NCBI GenBank assembly: GCA_020025175.1
Contig: JAHHSM010000028.1
Span: forward strand, 1 to 18,737
Length of the DNA: 18,737 bases
Reading direction: 5' to 3'
Source: Oscillospiraceae bacterium
Lineage (GTDB): Bacteria > Bacillota > Clostridia > Oscillospirales > Oscillospiraceae
Positions 1-7,458 of the stretch are shown piece by piece. Position numbers and translations under genes: made by a program. The notes below the pieces were generated by a model. It saw nothing but the letters and a program-made list of their open reading frames with translations, did not search any database and was not told the DNA's origin. Positions within the stretch are counted from its first letter, which is position 1. Each line of letters starts with the position of its first letter.

Positions 1-314
1 AACAGGTATTAGCATTTTTCGTGATTTTGGCCTTGGCCGTCATTGCGATACCATTTCTTTTTAATGAACTTCATGAAATTTTTTCTTTTTTTGATAATCT
101 TATTGCACTTTCCGGTCTTCCGGGCAAAGTGTATGATCCGTTAATCAAAGCAATTGGAATTGCAGCTGTAACAAAAATAGGTATCAGCTTATGCAAAGAA
201 GCGGAATCCGATACTGCGGCAGCTTTATTGGAGATGTGTGGGACATGTTGCGCCCTGATTGTTTCGCTTCCGCTTATGAAAATGGTACTGGAATTATTAA
301 AACAGATGGTATGA
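1..314 (+). CDS. spoIIIAD: Stage III sporulation protein AD, 5' truncated by the window
   Basis: This is the C-terminal part of SpoIIIAD, a small membrane protein of the mother-cell SpoIIIA complex that, with forespore SpoIIQ, forms the channel sustaining forespore development. The frame is open to the window edge, so the GTG at 21 is an internal codon. About 103 residues are visible, against roughly 130 for the family. They hold a hydrophobic helix, a short soluble stretch around LPGKVYDPLIKA, then two more hydrophobic helices ending LELLKQMV. The region around KIGISLCKEAESDTAAALLE is typical of the SpoIIIAC/AD family. The stop overlaps the next start as ATGA, so it is translationally coupled to spoIIIAE. 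SpoIIIAC is related but shorter (about 65 residues), so AD is preferred on both length and order. Confidence 0.9.
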   Translation, partial: QVLAFFVILALAVIAIPFLFNELHEIFSFFDNLIALSGLPGKVYDPLIKAIGIAAVTKIGISLCKEAESDTAAALLEMCGTCCALIVSLPLMKMVLELLKQMV

Positions 315-1435
315 TACGTATGAAAAGAGTAATAAAAAAATGGATTAGTGCAGTATGCTGCATGGCTGTGTGCTTTTGCTGTGTGCCATGTGCATTTGGA
401 GTGCAGCAAGAGCAGCAGCCCATAGAAGTGCTTCAAGAGGCGCTACCATCCGACACGCAGAAAATTCTTTCTAAAATCGACCCGGAGAGTGGTGCTGGGT
501 TTGAGACAGGGGTTGCTTCCATTCTTGAATATGGGCAAAAGGAATTAAATAATATCTGGAAACAAATTTTTGGATGCGGTACCGCATTGCTCTTGGTTGT
601 ACTTCTGTGCGATGGCGCAAAACTTTTGTATTTCAAAGAAAAGGACAGTCGCATTTTACAATGTGCTACCATTACAGGAGCACTGTCAATCGTGCTGTTA
701 TCAGCTGGGAGCATGAGTGATATGATTGGGCTTGGAGTGGAAACAATTTATACCATGAATGATTTTTCAAAAGCCCTTTTGCCTCTTTTGGGCACAGCCT
801 GTGCCGCAACGGGGAGCATTACATCGGCGGCAGTCCGTGAAATTACAACAACACTGTTTGCGGATATGCTCATCACAATTATCAGTACACTTTTGGTTCC
901 GTTGATTCATATTTACATCGGAGCGATTGCAGCCAATGCAGTTCTGCAGCAAAATAGCCTGAAAAATATTGCCAAATGGATCAAAAAAGCTATCACATGG
1001 TTTTTGACGATTTTACTGACTGCATTTACAGCCTATTTGACAATCAGTGGGGTAGTTTCTGGGAGTGCCGATGCTACAGCACTCAAAATCACTAAAGTTG
1101 CCATATCGGGAGCAATCCCCGTGGTGGGTGGCATCATGTCTGATACTGCATCCACCATTTTGGCAGGTGCTGCGATTTTAAAGAATACGATTGGCGTCTT
1201 TGGAATGCTGGCGATTTTTGCATTATGCATCACACCATTTTTGCAAATCGGATTGCAATATCTCATGTATAAAGTGGCAGCCTTTTTAGCGGAAACTGTG
1301 GACCAAACAGGACTTTCTTCGCTGATGAATGACATTGGGGGTGCATTTGGTATGGTGCTGGGTATGACCGGTGCGTGTGCAATGCTTTTAATTATTTCGA
1401 TCATTACAGCGATATCGGCGGTGATACCGCTATGA
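311..1435 (+). CDS. spoIIIAE: Stage III sporulation protein AE
   Basis: SpoIIIAE is the large polytopic membrane subunit of the SpoIIIA channel in the mother-cell membrane around the forespore. From the chosen start the product is 374 residues, near the usual 380-400. It opens with a basic, cysteine-rich signal-like segment (residues 4-30), then an extracytoplasmic stretch and about seven hydrophobic segments (roughly 88-105, 118-140, 155-175, 185-215, 228-250, 298-322, 345-372). Glycine- and serine-rich loops such as SGAIPVVGGIMSDTAS (266-281) are characteristic. The ATG at 311 is chosen because it overlaps the spoIIIAD stop by four bases; the ATG at 320 is an alternative. A longer upstream reading from 191 would overlap spoIIIAD by over 120 bases and is rejected. 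The C-terminal stop is again an ATGA overlap with spoIIIAF. Confidence 0.93.
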   Translation: MIRMKRVIKKWISAVCCMAVCFCCVPCAFGVQQEQQPIEVLQEALPSDTQKILSKIDPESGAGFETGVASILEYGQKELNNIWKQIFGCGTALLLVVLLCDGAKLLYFKEKDSRILQCATITGALSIVLLSAGSMSDMIGLGVETIYTMNDFSKALLPLLGTACAATGSITSAAVREITTTLFADMLITIISTLLVPLIHIYIGAIAANAVLQQNSLKNIAKWIKKAITWFLTILLTAFTAYLTISGVVSGSADATALKITKVAISGAIPVVGGIMSDTASTILAGAAILKNTIGVFGMLAIFALCITPFLQIGLQYLMYKVAAFLAETVDQTGLSSLMNDIGGAFGMVLGMTGACAMLLIISIITAISAVIPL

Positions 1436-1920
1436 GTTTTTTGACGAGATGGTTATTATCTGTAGTTGGAACCGCATTTCTCATAGCGATTGCAGACGGA
1501 TTGATGCTGGAGAAAAGAGTAAAGGAAGTAGGGGGATTGATTGGTGGTATGCTGCTTCTTTTGACGCTTCTATCACCATTATTACAGGTTCATATGGGTG
1601 ATTTGGAGCTTTCTATGGATCAGTATCTTGAAGAAATCGATCAAAAGATTGTATTCTATCAAGAAAATCAAAACGAGGATTTTGCACTGCGCATAAAAGA
1701 GGATACTGAATCATATATAGAAACTGTGGCACAAAAGATGGGGCTTGAGATTACCACGGATATTGAAATTAAGGTTGCTGAAAATGGTGTACCAACACCT
1801 TGCCGAGTCCGAATCAGCGGTCCGTATCATGCTGGACTTGCAAAGCAGATTGAAAGCGATTTGGGACTTCCTCCAGAGCAGCAGGAGTGGAATACAAAAG
1901 AAAAAGGGGGACCTATGTGA
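1432..1920 (+). CDS. spoIIIAF: Stage III sporulation protein AF
   Basis: SpoIIIAF is a two-helix membrane protein of the SpoIIIA complex with a soluble C-terminal domain. The product is 162 residues, on the short side for the family. Two membrane helices lie at about 6-25 and 33-53, followed by an acidic linker with coiled-coil character (about 58-95) and an alpha/beta domain containing ITTDIEIKVAENG and RVRISGPYH that resembles the ring-building folds of this operon's products. The start at 1432 is chosen from its 4-base overlap with the spoIIIAE stop; the in-frame ATG at 1375 would lie deep inside spoIIIAE. It ends in a GTGA overlap with spoIIIAG. Confidence 0.88.
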   Translation: MSFLTRWLLSVVGTAFLIAIADGLMLEKRVKEVGGLIGGMLLLLTLLSPLLQVHMGDLELSMDQYLEEIDQKIVFYQENQNEDFALRIKEDTESYIETVAQKMGLEITTDIEIKVAENGVPTPCRVRISGPYHAGLAKQIESDLGLPPEQQEWNTKEKGGPM

Positions 1921-2459
1921 AAACAGATTATGAGCAGGTAAAACAAAGGCTTTCTACACTTGTTTCCAGATATAAATACATATTGTTGATGATTTTAGTT
2001 GGCGCAGGGTTAATGTTGTTTCCAAGTGGTGGAAAAGAAGCGGATCATGCGGCAATACAGAGTCAAACAGAAGAGAGTAGTTATTCTTTAAATGAGACAC
2101 AGCAGCATATGGAGAAGATCTTGTCAAGAATTGATGGAGTTGGACGAGCAGAAGTTATGCTGACAGTTTCTTCAGGCAGCCAATTCATTTATCAAGAAGA
2201 TCAAGAGGTTTCATATTCCGGAACAGCAAATGCGCCGGAAGATTACACCTCGCAGACAGGAACTGTACTGCTTGATCGCGGAAGTATCGGGCAAGAGGCG
2301 TTGCAGACACAGGAAATCTATCCACCGTATGTAGGAGCGCTTGTTGTATGCGATGGTGCAGGGAATTCCGGCACCACTTTAAAAGTCAAAGAAGCGGTAT
2401 CTGTTCTAACAGGATTAGGAGCAGACCGCATCTCTGTTGTAAAACGTAGTGAATCTTAA
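1917..2459 (+). CDS. spoIIIAG: Stage III sporulation protein AG
   Basis: SpoIIIAG forms a large ring in the intermembrane space of the sporulation channel; its known structure resembles secretion-system ring proteins. The 180-residue product has one membrane helix (about 20-37, ILLMILVGAGLMLFP), a polar linker and a ring-building domain: the first half IDGVGRAEVMLTVSSG (72-87), a beta insertion (about 90-135), and the second half YVGALVVCDGAG...VKEAVSVLTGLGADRISVV (138-175). The GTG at 1917 is chosen because it overlaps the previous stop (GTGA) and has an AGGGGG ribosome site 6 bases upstream at 1905-1910; an in-frame ATG at 1887 lacks such support. The next gene follows after an 18-base gap rather than an overlap. 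Confidence 0.9.
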   Translation: MKTDYEQVKQRLSTLVSRYKYILLMILVGAGLMLFPSGGKEADHAAIQSQTEESSYSLNETQQHMEKILSRIDGVGRAEVMLTVSSGSQFIYQEDQEVSYSGTANAPEDYTSQTGTVLLDRGSIGQEALQTQEIYPPYVGALVVCDGAGNSGTTLKVKEAVSVLTGLGADRISVVKRSES

Positions 2460-2477
2460 AGTGAGGAGAAATTGGGT

Positions 2478-3038
2478 ATGAAAAAACGGATGAAGCGAAA
2501 TATCATGATCGTGGCAGTTGTGGTGTTTGTCAGTGCAGCAGCATATTTGAATTGGAATTATTCACAAAGTTCTGCAAATGTAGGTAAGATTTTGGGGGAA
2601 TCAACTTTGGTAAACGGAACGGATTCCGGATCATCTTTAGAGGATGATACAGATGGAACAGACACAGAAGTTTTCGGAAAAGAAAAGAACTATTTTGATA
2701 CTGCCCGTTTGAATAGGGAAGAATCACGTGATGGGGCACTTGCACTTTTAAAAGAAGCCGCCGCCGATGAAAAGGCAAGTCAGGGTGCCCGTGATGATGC
2801 CAATAAACAAATGCAGCAAATTGCAAACAACAAGGTTACAGAGGCGACAATTGAAAATCTTGTTATGGCGAAAGGTTATAAAGATTGTGTCGCTTATGTA
2901 AATCCGGAAAGTGTGAGTGTTGTGATCGCCGGAGAGGGCAAAGGGTTGAAAAATTCGGATATTGCAAAGGTATCGGATATTGTCATGGAGGAAACGGGAC
3001 TTTCGGCTGATAAAATCAAAATTATGGAGTCAAAATAA
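2478..3038 (+). CDS. spoIIIAH: Stage III sporulation protein AH
   Basis: SpoIIIAH is the mother-cell protein whose extracellular domain binds forespore SpoIIQ and zips the two membranes together during engulfment. The 186-residue product has a basic N-terminus, one membrane helix (about 9-26), a low-complexity acidic Ser/Thr/Asp linker (about 40-68) and a YscJ/FliF-like ring domain: a helix of about 84-120, then a strand/helix part from VTEATIENLVMAKGYKDCVAYV to the end. The ATG at 2478 is preferred over the TTG at 2472 because GAGGAG at 2463-2468 is then spaced by 9 bases. It is the last gene of the spoIIIA operon; I see no terminator after it, only a promoter-like sequence for the next gene. 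Confidence 0.92.
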   Translation: MKKRMKRNIMIVAVVVFVSAAAYLNWNYSQSSANVGKILGESTLVNGTDSGSSLEDDTDGTDTEVFGKEKNYFDTARLNREESRDGALALLKEAAADEKASQGARDDANKQMQQIANNKVTEATIENLVMAKGYKDCVAYVNPESVSVVIAGEGKGLKNSDIAKVSDIVMEETGLSADKIKIMESK

Positions 3039-3041
3039 TGA

Positions 3042-3070
3042 TTGTTTTTTGCGCACAATGATGGTACAAT
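3042..3070 (+). promoter_or_regulatory. SigA-type promoter with extended -10, upstream of asp23 gene
   Basis: TTGTTT (3042-3047) and TACAAT (3065-3070) are separated by 17 bases, with a TG one base upstream of the -10 (3062-3063). It starts 4 bases after the spoIIIAH stop, so the housekeeping genes downstream need not depend on the sporulation operon. Predicted from sequence only. Confidence 0.6.
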
Positions 3071-3105
3071 AAAATCAAACACTATAAGAAGGAGTGTGCG
3101 CAATT

Positions 3106-3477
3106 ATGACTGATACAAAGAGAGAATACGTTGTCCGTCCGGATGAAAAGGGCAGTATTAATATATCTGAAGATGTTGTTGCAGCAATTGCTGTTTCGGC
3201 GGCTATGGAAGTGGAAGGTGTAGGAGAGTTTTCTCCCAACGCTGCCGGTCGCAAGAAAAATGCCGTAAAAGGTGTTAAGCTGACAATCGACGGAGATAAT
3301 GTGGTCGTGGATTTGCAGATTATGGTAAAATATGGCCTGCCGATTCCTACGGTTGCACAAAATGTGCAGGAAGCCGTTTTTAATGCAGTCGAGTCTATGA
3401 CTGAACTGAAAGTTTGCCAGGTGAATGTCCGTATCAACGGTGTCGCTTTTGGTGAAGATGTCATCTCGGCGCAGTAA
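3106..3477 (+). CDS. Asp23/Gls24 family envelope stress protein (YqhY-like)
   Basis: The 123-residue product belongs to the Asp23/Gls24 family (DUF322), small cytosolic proteins linked to envelope stress and, for YqhY of Bacillus, to control of fatty acid synthesis. Family marks are an early strand (YVVRPDEKGSINIS), the helix VVAAIAVSAAMEVEGVG (from about residue 25), a basic stretch GRKKNAVKGVKLTI, the strand pair DNVVVDLQIMVKYG, and the C-terminal VQEAVFNAVESMTEL helix with VNVRINGVAF. The ATG at 3106 has AAGAAGGAG ending 11 bases upstream; an in-frame GTG at 3094 overlaps that site and is unlikely. The position just before nusB matches yqhY in Bacillus, but here accB and accC are not next to it. 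A terminator separates it from nusB. Confidence 0.88.
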   Translation: MTDTKREYVVRPDEKGSINISEDVVAAIAVSAAMEVEGVGEFSPNAAGRKKNAVKGVKLTIDGDNVVVDLQIMVKYGLPIPTVAQNVQEAVFNAVESMTELKVCQVNVRINGVAFGEDVISAQ

Positions 3478-3489
3478 TTTATTTATAGT

Positions 3490-3519
3490 GAGGCGGAGTG
3501 GGTCCTCCGCCTCGTTTTT
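3490..3519 (+). terminator. Intrinsic terminator between asp23 gene and nusB
   Basis: A perfect 9-bp GC-rich stem (GAGGCGGAG 3490-3498 with CTCCGCCTC 3505-3513), a 6-base loop, and a run of five T from 3515. As no clear promoter lies between it and nusB, partial readthrough probably supplies the downstream genes. Confidence 0.88.
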
Positions 3520-3548
3520 GTGAAAGAGAAAGAAAAGGAAGTTATAAT

Positions 3549-3998
3549 ATGGTACGTTCTACTGCAAGAGAAATTGCAATTCGTTTGTCTTATGAGTTAA
3601 GTTTTACTGATTTGGAGTCTCGCGAGCTTTTGAATCGGACTTTGACTGCCGAGCACTTTGCAGGACTCGCAGCTGAGGATGATTTGTATTCTGAACTGCC
3701 CGGCGAAAAGCAGGAGCAATATATTCGTAAGCTGGTTTGCGGAGTATCCGAGCACGCTGCTGAGTTGGACTCATATATTGAAAAGTACGCTGTGGGCTGG
3801 AAGTTTGAGCGCATTCCGTTAGTTGCATCTGCAATTATGCGTGTAGCAATGTATGAAATGCTTTATATGCCTGAAATTCCCAATCCGGCAGCAATTAATG
3901 AGGCAATTGAGATTGCAAAAAAGTATGAAGATGAGAAGGTTGTGTCTTTTATGAATGGTATTCTTGGCAGCTTTGTGCGTCAGGAATGTGCAGAGTAA
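3549..3998 (+). CDS. nusB: Transcription antitermination factor NusB
   Basis: NusB binds boxA RNA together with NusE (ribosomal protein S10) and promotes antitermination, mainly of rRNA operons. The 149-residue product has the usual length and all-helical make-up. Family marks are TAREIAIRLSYE near the start (residues 5-16; many homologues have ARE.A...LYQ), the central WKFERIPLVASAIMRVAMYEM (84-104) and the C-terminal NPAAINEAIEIAKKYEDEK...FMNGILG (112-140). The ATG at 3549 has AAGGAAG at 3535-3541; the in-frame ATG at 3498 lies inside the terminator and is rejected. The next gene begins 6 bases after the stop. Confidence 0.95.
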   Translation: MVRSTAREIAIRLSYELSFTDLESRELLNRTLTAEHFAGLAAEDDLYSELPGEKQEQYIRKLVCGVSEHAAELDSYIEKYAVGWKFERIPLVASAIMRVAMYEMLYMPEIPNPAAINEAIEIAKKYEDEKVVSFMNGILGSFVRQECAE

Positions 3999-4004
3999 TC
4001 CGAT

Positions 4005-4937
4005 ATGGCTTTGTGTGTCGGATTTGATACAAGCAATTATACGACCTCAGCCGCATGGTTTGATGGTTTGGAAGGGCGGAACGAAAGCCGAATTTTGGAT
4101 GTGCCGAAAGGTGCATTGGGATTGCGGCAGAGCGATGCCCTTTTTTTGCATGTAAAGCGACTGCCTGAGATTGTGGAGCGCTTATTGGACGGACGGGATT
4201 TAAAAAATGCCGCAGTAGTAGCCGCAAGTAGTCGTCCAAGAGAAACAGAAGAGTCTTATATGCCGTGCTTTCTGGCAGGAATCTGTGAAGCGAAAACACT
4301 TGCTGTATCTTTGGGCGCAGCGTATATGGAGTTTTCTCATCAGCAGGGGCATCTGGCTGCTGCTGCATGGTCTGCTGGTCATGAAGAATTATTGGACCAG
4401 CCGTTTTTGGCATGGCATCTTTCCGGTGGAACCACAGAACTTTTGCATGTTGTACCTGAGGGAACTGCCGTTCATGCTGAAATCATCGGTGGCACGACGG
4501 ACATTTCTGCCGGTCAGCTGATTGACCGCACAGGAGTACTACTCGATTTGCAGTTTCCTGCAGGAAGGTATGTAGATGAGCTTTATTATGAATCGGATTG
4601 CGCGTCTTCGTTTTGCGTAAAGATCAATGATCTGAGATTTTCACTTTCAGGTATGGAAAATAAAGTAAAGGGCATGATTGAAAGGGGCGAAGGAAAAGCG
4701 AACGTTGCACGATTTGCAGTGGATACTATTGCAAGTGCAGTCCGCCGTACGACTGATGAAGCGAAGAAGATTTACCCAGGTCTGCCTATACTGTGCTCTG
4801 GCGGTGTCGCATCTAATTCTGTGTTACGTAAGGTAATGAGTGATGCTTATTTTGCAATGCCGGAGTTTTCAAGAGATAATGCGATGGGTATTGCTGTACT
4901 TGCGTACCGTGCTTATGAGGCAGAAAGACGAGTGTGA
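4005..4937 (+). CDS. TsaD/Kae1-like protein (glycoprotease family paralogue)
   Basis: A 310-residue ASKHA-fold protein of the Kae1/TsaD family, shorter than canonical TsaD (about 335-345). TsaD transfers a threonylcarbamoyl group to A37 of tRNAs; whether this paralogue does so is unknown. Visible features are the N-terminal nucleotide-binding start GFDTSNYTTSAAW (6-18), a metal motif HQQGH (112-116; HMEGH in TsaD), HLSGGTTEL (138-146), a region like the TsaD GEAFDK segment (DISAGQLIDRTG, 166-177), CSGGVASNSVLR (264-275) and the late metal-site segment RDNAMGIAVLAY (290-301). The metal ligands therefore look intact, but the usual SxxxGPGL-type segment is replaced by ASSRPRE (74-80). Similar proteins occur in Clostridia next to nusB/xseA. 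It takes the position of folD in the Bacillus order. The stop overlaps the xseA ATG by one base. Confidence 0.82.
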   Translation: MALCVGFDTSNYTTSAAWFDGLEGRNESRILDVPKGALGLRQSDALFLHVKRLPEIVERLLDGRDLKNAAVVAASSRPRETEESYMPCFLAGICEAKTLAVSLGAAYMEFSHQQGHLAAAAWSAGHEELLDQPFLAWHLSGGTTELLHVVPEGTAVHAEIIGGTTDISAGQLIDRTGVLLDLQFPAGRYVDELYYESDCASSFCVKINDLRFSLSGMENKVKGMIERGEGKANVARFAVDTIASAVRRTTDEAKKIYPGLPILCSGGVASNSVLRKVMSDAYFAMPEFSRDNAMGIAVLAYRAYEAERRV

Positions 4938-6160
4938 TGGAAGTGGCTGAACAAAAAATCTTCGGTGTTACAGAAGTCAACCAGCTGATTAAAACCATTT
5001 TGGATGGAACGCCTGTTTTGAATCGTATTTATGTGCGTGGGGAGCTTTCCAACTACAAAGTATATGCATCAGGTCATCATTACTTTACATTGAAGGACCC
5101 CGAGGGTGTACTGCGCTGTGTCATGTTCCGCTCCAGTGCTGGAAAACTGCGTTTTCGTCCGGAAAATGGTATGAAAGTCATTTTGCATGGCCGCATTGCC
5201 GTTTTTCCGAGGGATGGTCAGTATCAGATGTATTGTGATTCTATTACACCGGAAGGAATAGGCGACTTGTATGTTGCTTTTGAGCAGTTGAAAGCAAAAC
5301 TATATCAGGAAGGTTTATTTGATGAATTGCATAAAAAGCCACTGCCGCTTTATCCGGAAAGGATAGCAATTATCACCTCCGGTTCAGGCGCGGCAGTTCA
5401 TGATATGATTCGGATTTTAAGAAAACGCTATCCTATTTGCAAAGTCATTGTGCTCCCGGTACGCGTACAGGGGGCAGAAGCACCGGCAGAAATTGTGGGG
5501 GCAATTCGTTATGCAAATCGCTGGAAGGTTGCGGACTTGATTATTACTGGGCGCGGCGGCGGATCTATGGAAGATCTGTGGGCGTTTAATGATGAACGCG
5601 TGGCAAGGGCGATTTATGATTCGGAGCTTCCGGTTATTTCAGCCGTTGGACATGAACCGGATGTTACTATTTCTGACTTTGTTGCAGATGCGCGTGCATC
5701 TACTCCGTCAAATGCTGCAGAATTGGCTGTTCCAGATAAGATGGAATTGCTGACACGACTGCTGTCTACAAGTAATTTTTTGTCGCAGCTCCAGTCACAG
5801 CAAATTCGTATGTGCAAAGAACATTTGAAAAAGCTTTCGGAAAGTCATGCTATGCAGGATCCGATCGTGTTTATTCAGGATAAGCGTATGGCGTTAGACT
5901 TTGCGCATCAACAACTGACTAATTTGGCGCAGACTGCGCTGGCAGAGCGGCAACGTCAATTTTCTGCATTGGCTGCATCACTGGATGCATTAAGCCCGTT
6001 GAAAGTGCTGGGCCGAGGGTATGCTGTTGCAAGGAATGGAACTGGTAAGATTTTAAAAACAGCAAATGATGTGTCTGTTGGTGAAAAAATTACGGTTTCT
6101 CTTGGAGATGGTGCATTGGGCTGTACTGTCGAGAAAATTATGCCAGGGGAGGAAGGCTGA
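4937..6160 (+). CDS. xseA: Exodeoxyribonuclease VII large subunit
   Basis: XseA is the catalytic subunit of exonuclease VII, which degrades single-stranded DNA from both ends into short oligonucleotides. The 407-residue product has an N-terminal OB-fold (about 8-105, with VRGELSNYKVYASGHHYFTL), then the catalytic domain with IAIITSGSGAAVHDM (143-157), GRGGGSMEDLWAFNDE (205-220) and ISAVGHEPDVTISDF (234-248), followed by coiled coil (about 265-360) and a C-terminal segment with VLGRGYAVAR typical of the family. The ATG at 4937 overlaps the previous stop by one base; the GTG directly before it at 4934 is a possible alternative. xseB starts 2 bases after its stop, so the two subunits are made together. 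Confidence 0.95.
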   Translation: MEVAEQKIFGVTEVNQLIKTILDGTPVLNRIYVRGELSNYKVYASGHHYFTLKDPEGVLRCVMFRSSAGKLRFRPENGMKVILHGRIAVFPRDGQYQMYCDSITPEGIGDLYVAFEQLKAKLYQEGLFDELHKKPLPLYPERIAIITSGSGAAVHDMIRILRKRYPICKVIVLPVRVQGAEAPAEIVGAIRYANRWKVADLIITGRGGGSMEDLWAFNDERVARAIYDSELPVISAVGHEPDVTISDFVADARASTPSNAAELAVPDKMELLTRLLSTSNFLSQLQSQQIRMCKEHLKKLSESHAMQDPIVFIQDKRMALDFAHQQLTNLAQTALAERQRQFSALAASLDALSPLKVLGRGYAVARNGTGKILKTANDVSVGEKITVSLGDGALGCTVEKIMPGEEG

Positions 6161-6161
6161 C

Positions 6162-6407
6162 ATGGCAGAAAAGAAAATGAATTTTGAACAATCTATTAGT
6201 CGTTTGCAGGAGATCGTATCTGCTTTGGAACGCGGTGACGCACCTCTTGCAGATTCTTTGAAGCTATTCGAAGAAGGCACTAAGCTGGTTTCGTCCTGCA
6301 CAAAGATGTTGGATCAAGCAGAACAGAAAGTCGTAAAGCTTGTAAAAAGTGCGGATGGAACACCCACAGAGGAAGTGTTTGCTTCTACAGAGGAAGGGGA
6401 GCACTGA
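6162..6407 (+). CDS. xseB: Exodeoxyribonuclease VII small subunit
   Basis: XseB is the small helical subunit that binds the coiled-coil region of XseA and is needed for exonuclease VII activity. The 81-residue product has the usual length and motif set: NFEQSISRLQEIVSALERGD (7-26), then PLADSLKLFEEGTKL and a second helix ending in QAEQKV. The ATG at 6162 lies one base after the xseA stop and has a purine-rich site (AGGGGAGGAAGG) inside the end of xseA; upstream in-frame starts from 6066 would overlap xseA by some 95 bases and are not supported. ispA begins one base after the stop. Confidence 0.93.
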   Translation: MAEKKMNFEQSISRLQEIVSALERGDAPLADSLKLFEEGTKLVSSCTKMLDQAEQKVVKLVKSADGTPTEEVFASTEEGEH

Positions 6408-6408
6408 A

Positions 6409-7281
6409 ATGTATTCTGATTTTGAAACGCAAAGTGCCTTGTACCGAGCAGCAACAGAGGAATTTCTTGCAAAGCAATTCACTGATTCCTGCCCTTGGGA
6501 CACTATATACGATTCTATGCGCTATAGCCTGTTGGCAGGTGGAAAGCGGATTCGTCCTATGCTGAGTATGGCGTTTTGCCATATGTACGGTGGTGACTGG
6601 CATTTAGCTGCTCCCCTTGGCTGTGCATTGGAAATGGTTCATACATATTCCTTGATTCACGATGATTTGCCTTGTATGGATAATGACGATTTGCGTCGTG
6701 GGAAGCCAACAAATCATAAAGTTTATGGTGAAACAATGGCTGTATTGGCAGGCGATGGATTACAAAGTGCTGCTTTTGAAGTGATTGCATCAGCATCTGC
6801 ACTTTCGGCACAACAGCGAATTGACGCGGTGGAAGTGCTGGCAAAGGCGTGCGGTACTTCGGGGATGGTTGCCGGTCAAGTTTTGGATATGAGCAACCAC
6901 AGTAGTGAGGAAGAGCTCTTAATGCTCCACGAACTCAAAACAGGCGCAATGATTGCCGGTGCCGCGGAACTTGGCTGCATTGCTGCCAACGCAGATAAAA
7001 AAGCACATGCTTGTGCAAGGGAATATGCATTGAAATTAGGCATTGCATTTCAAGTTTATGATGACGTTTTGGATGTCATTGGCTGCGAGAAAGACCTTGG
7101 AAAGCCCATTGGTTCTGATCAGGAGGAAGGCAAGTTTACTTTTGTAAATTTGATGGGAGTAGATGGTGCATTGGAGTATGCCAAACGCTGTACTGAAGAA
7201 GCAAAAGCAGCATTAGATCATGCGTTGGATACAGCTTTTTTAGAAGAATTGGCAGATTCCCTGATTTGCCGCAAAAATTGA
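6409..7281 (+). CDS. ispA: Polyprenyl (farnesyl-type) diphosphate synthase
   Basis: IspA condenses isopentenyl diphosphate with allylic diphosphates to form farnesyl (or geranyl/geranylgeranyl) diphosphate. The 290-residue product shows GGKRIRP (44-50, substrate lysine/arginine), the first Asp-rich motif DDLPCMD (85-91, with the two-residue insertion of bacterial type II enzymes), RRGKPTNHKVYG (96-107), KTGA (177-180) and the second Asp-rich motif YDDVLD (217-222), then GKFTFVNLMG. The chain length of the product cannot be read from this with certainty. The ATG at 6409 has AGGAAGGGGA just upstream; an in-frame ATG at 6349 lies within xseB. Together with dxs downstream it supplies isoprenoid precursors. 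It is the last gene before the long non-coding segment. Confidence 0.94.
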   Translation: MYSDFETQSALYRAATEEFLAKQFTDSCPWDTIYDSMRYSLLAGGKRIRPMLSMAFCHMYGGDWHLAAPLGCALEMVHTYSLIHDDLPCMDNDDLRRGKPTNHKVYGETMAVLAGDGLQSAAFEVIASASALSAQQRIDAVEVLAKACGTSGMVAGQVLDMSNHSSEEELLMLHELKTGAMIAGAAELGCIAANADKKAHACAREYALKLGIAFQVYDDVLDVIGCEKDLGKPIGSDQEEGKFTFVNLMGVDGALEYAKRCTEEAKAALDHALDTAFLEELADSLICRKN

Positions 7282-7286
7282 TGATT

Positions 7287-7333
7287 CAAACAGGTCGCAT
7301 GGAGATGCATAAATTCTCTTTGGGACCTGTTTG
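7287..7333 (+). terminator. Terminator-like hairpin after ispA
   Basis: A perfect 10-bp inverted repeat (7287-7296 with 7324-7333) encloses a 27-base loop that may pair further (GGAGA with TCTCT). The tail is only moderately T-rich. It could end or weaken the nusB-ispA transcript ahead of the next promoter. Confidence 0.45.
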
Positions 7334-7423
7334 TTTATCTGTGCATGGCAGAAGATGGCTTTTTATAGTCCGTAAAGGATGGATGAAAAGTGTGGCTTAG
7401 ATTGGAAAAGCAATGAATACACC

Positions 7424-7451
7424 TTGCATATTTTTAAAAATCTGATAAAAT
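7424..7451 (+). promoter_or_regulatory. SigA-type extended -10 promoter for the OLE-like RNA unit
   Basis: TTGCAT (7424-7429) and TAAAAT (7446-7451) are separated by 16 bases, with TG one base before the -10 (7443-7444). Transcription would begin near 7458, right where the structured region starts. It may also drive the genes from 8135 to 14421, since no strong terminator intervenes. Confidence 0.6.
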
Positions 7452-7458
7452 ATGATAT

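Noticed and set aside
191..310. N-terminal extension of spoIIIAE inside spoIIIAD.
   Set aside because: The extension has no family similarity and removes the signal-like N-terminus from its proper place; the ATGA overlap gives the natural start.
3543..3548. Perfect TATAAT immediately before the nusB start codon.
   Set aside because: Transcription from it would begin inside nusB and lose the ribosome site; the only -35-like sequence (TTGTGA at 3518) has 19-base spacing and overlaps the terminator tail.
7451..7456. TATGAT as -10 of the OLE promoter.
   Set aside because: It lies 21 bases from TTGCAT; the TAAAAT at 7446 with an upstream TG is better spaced.
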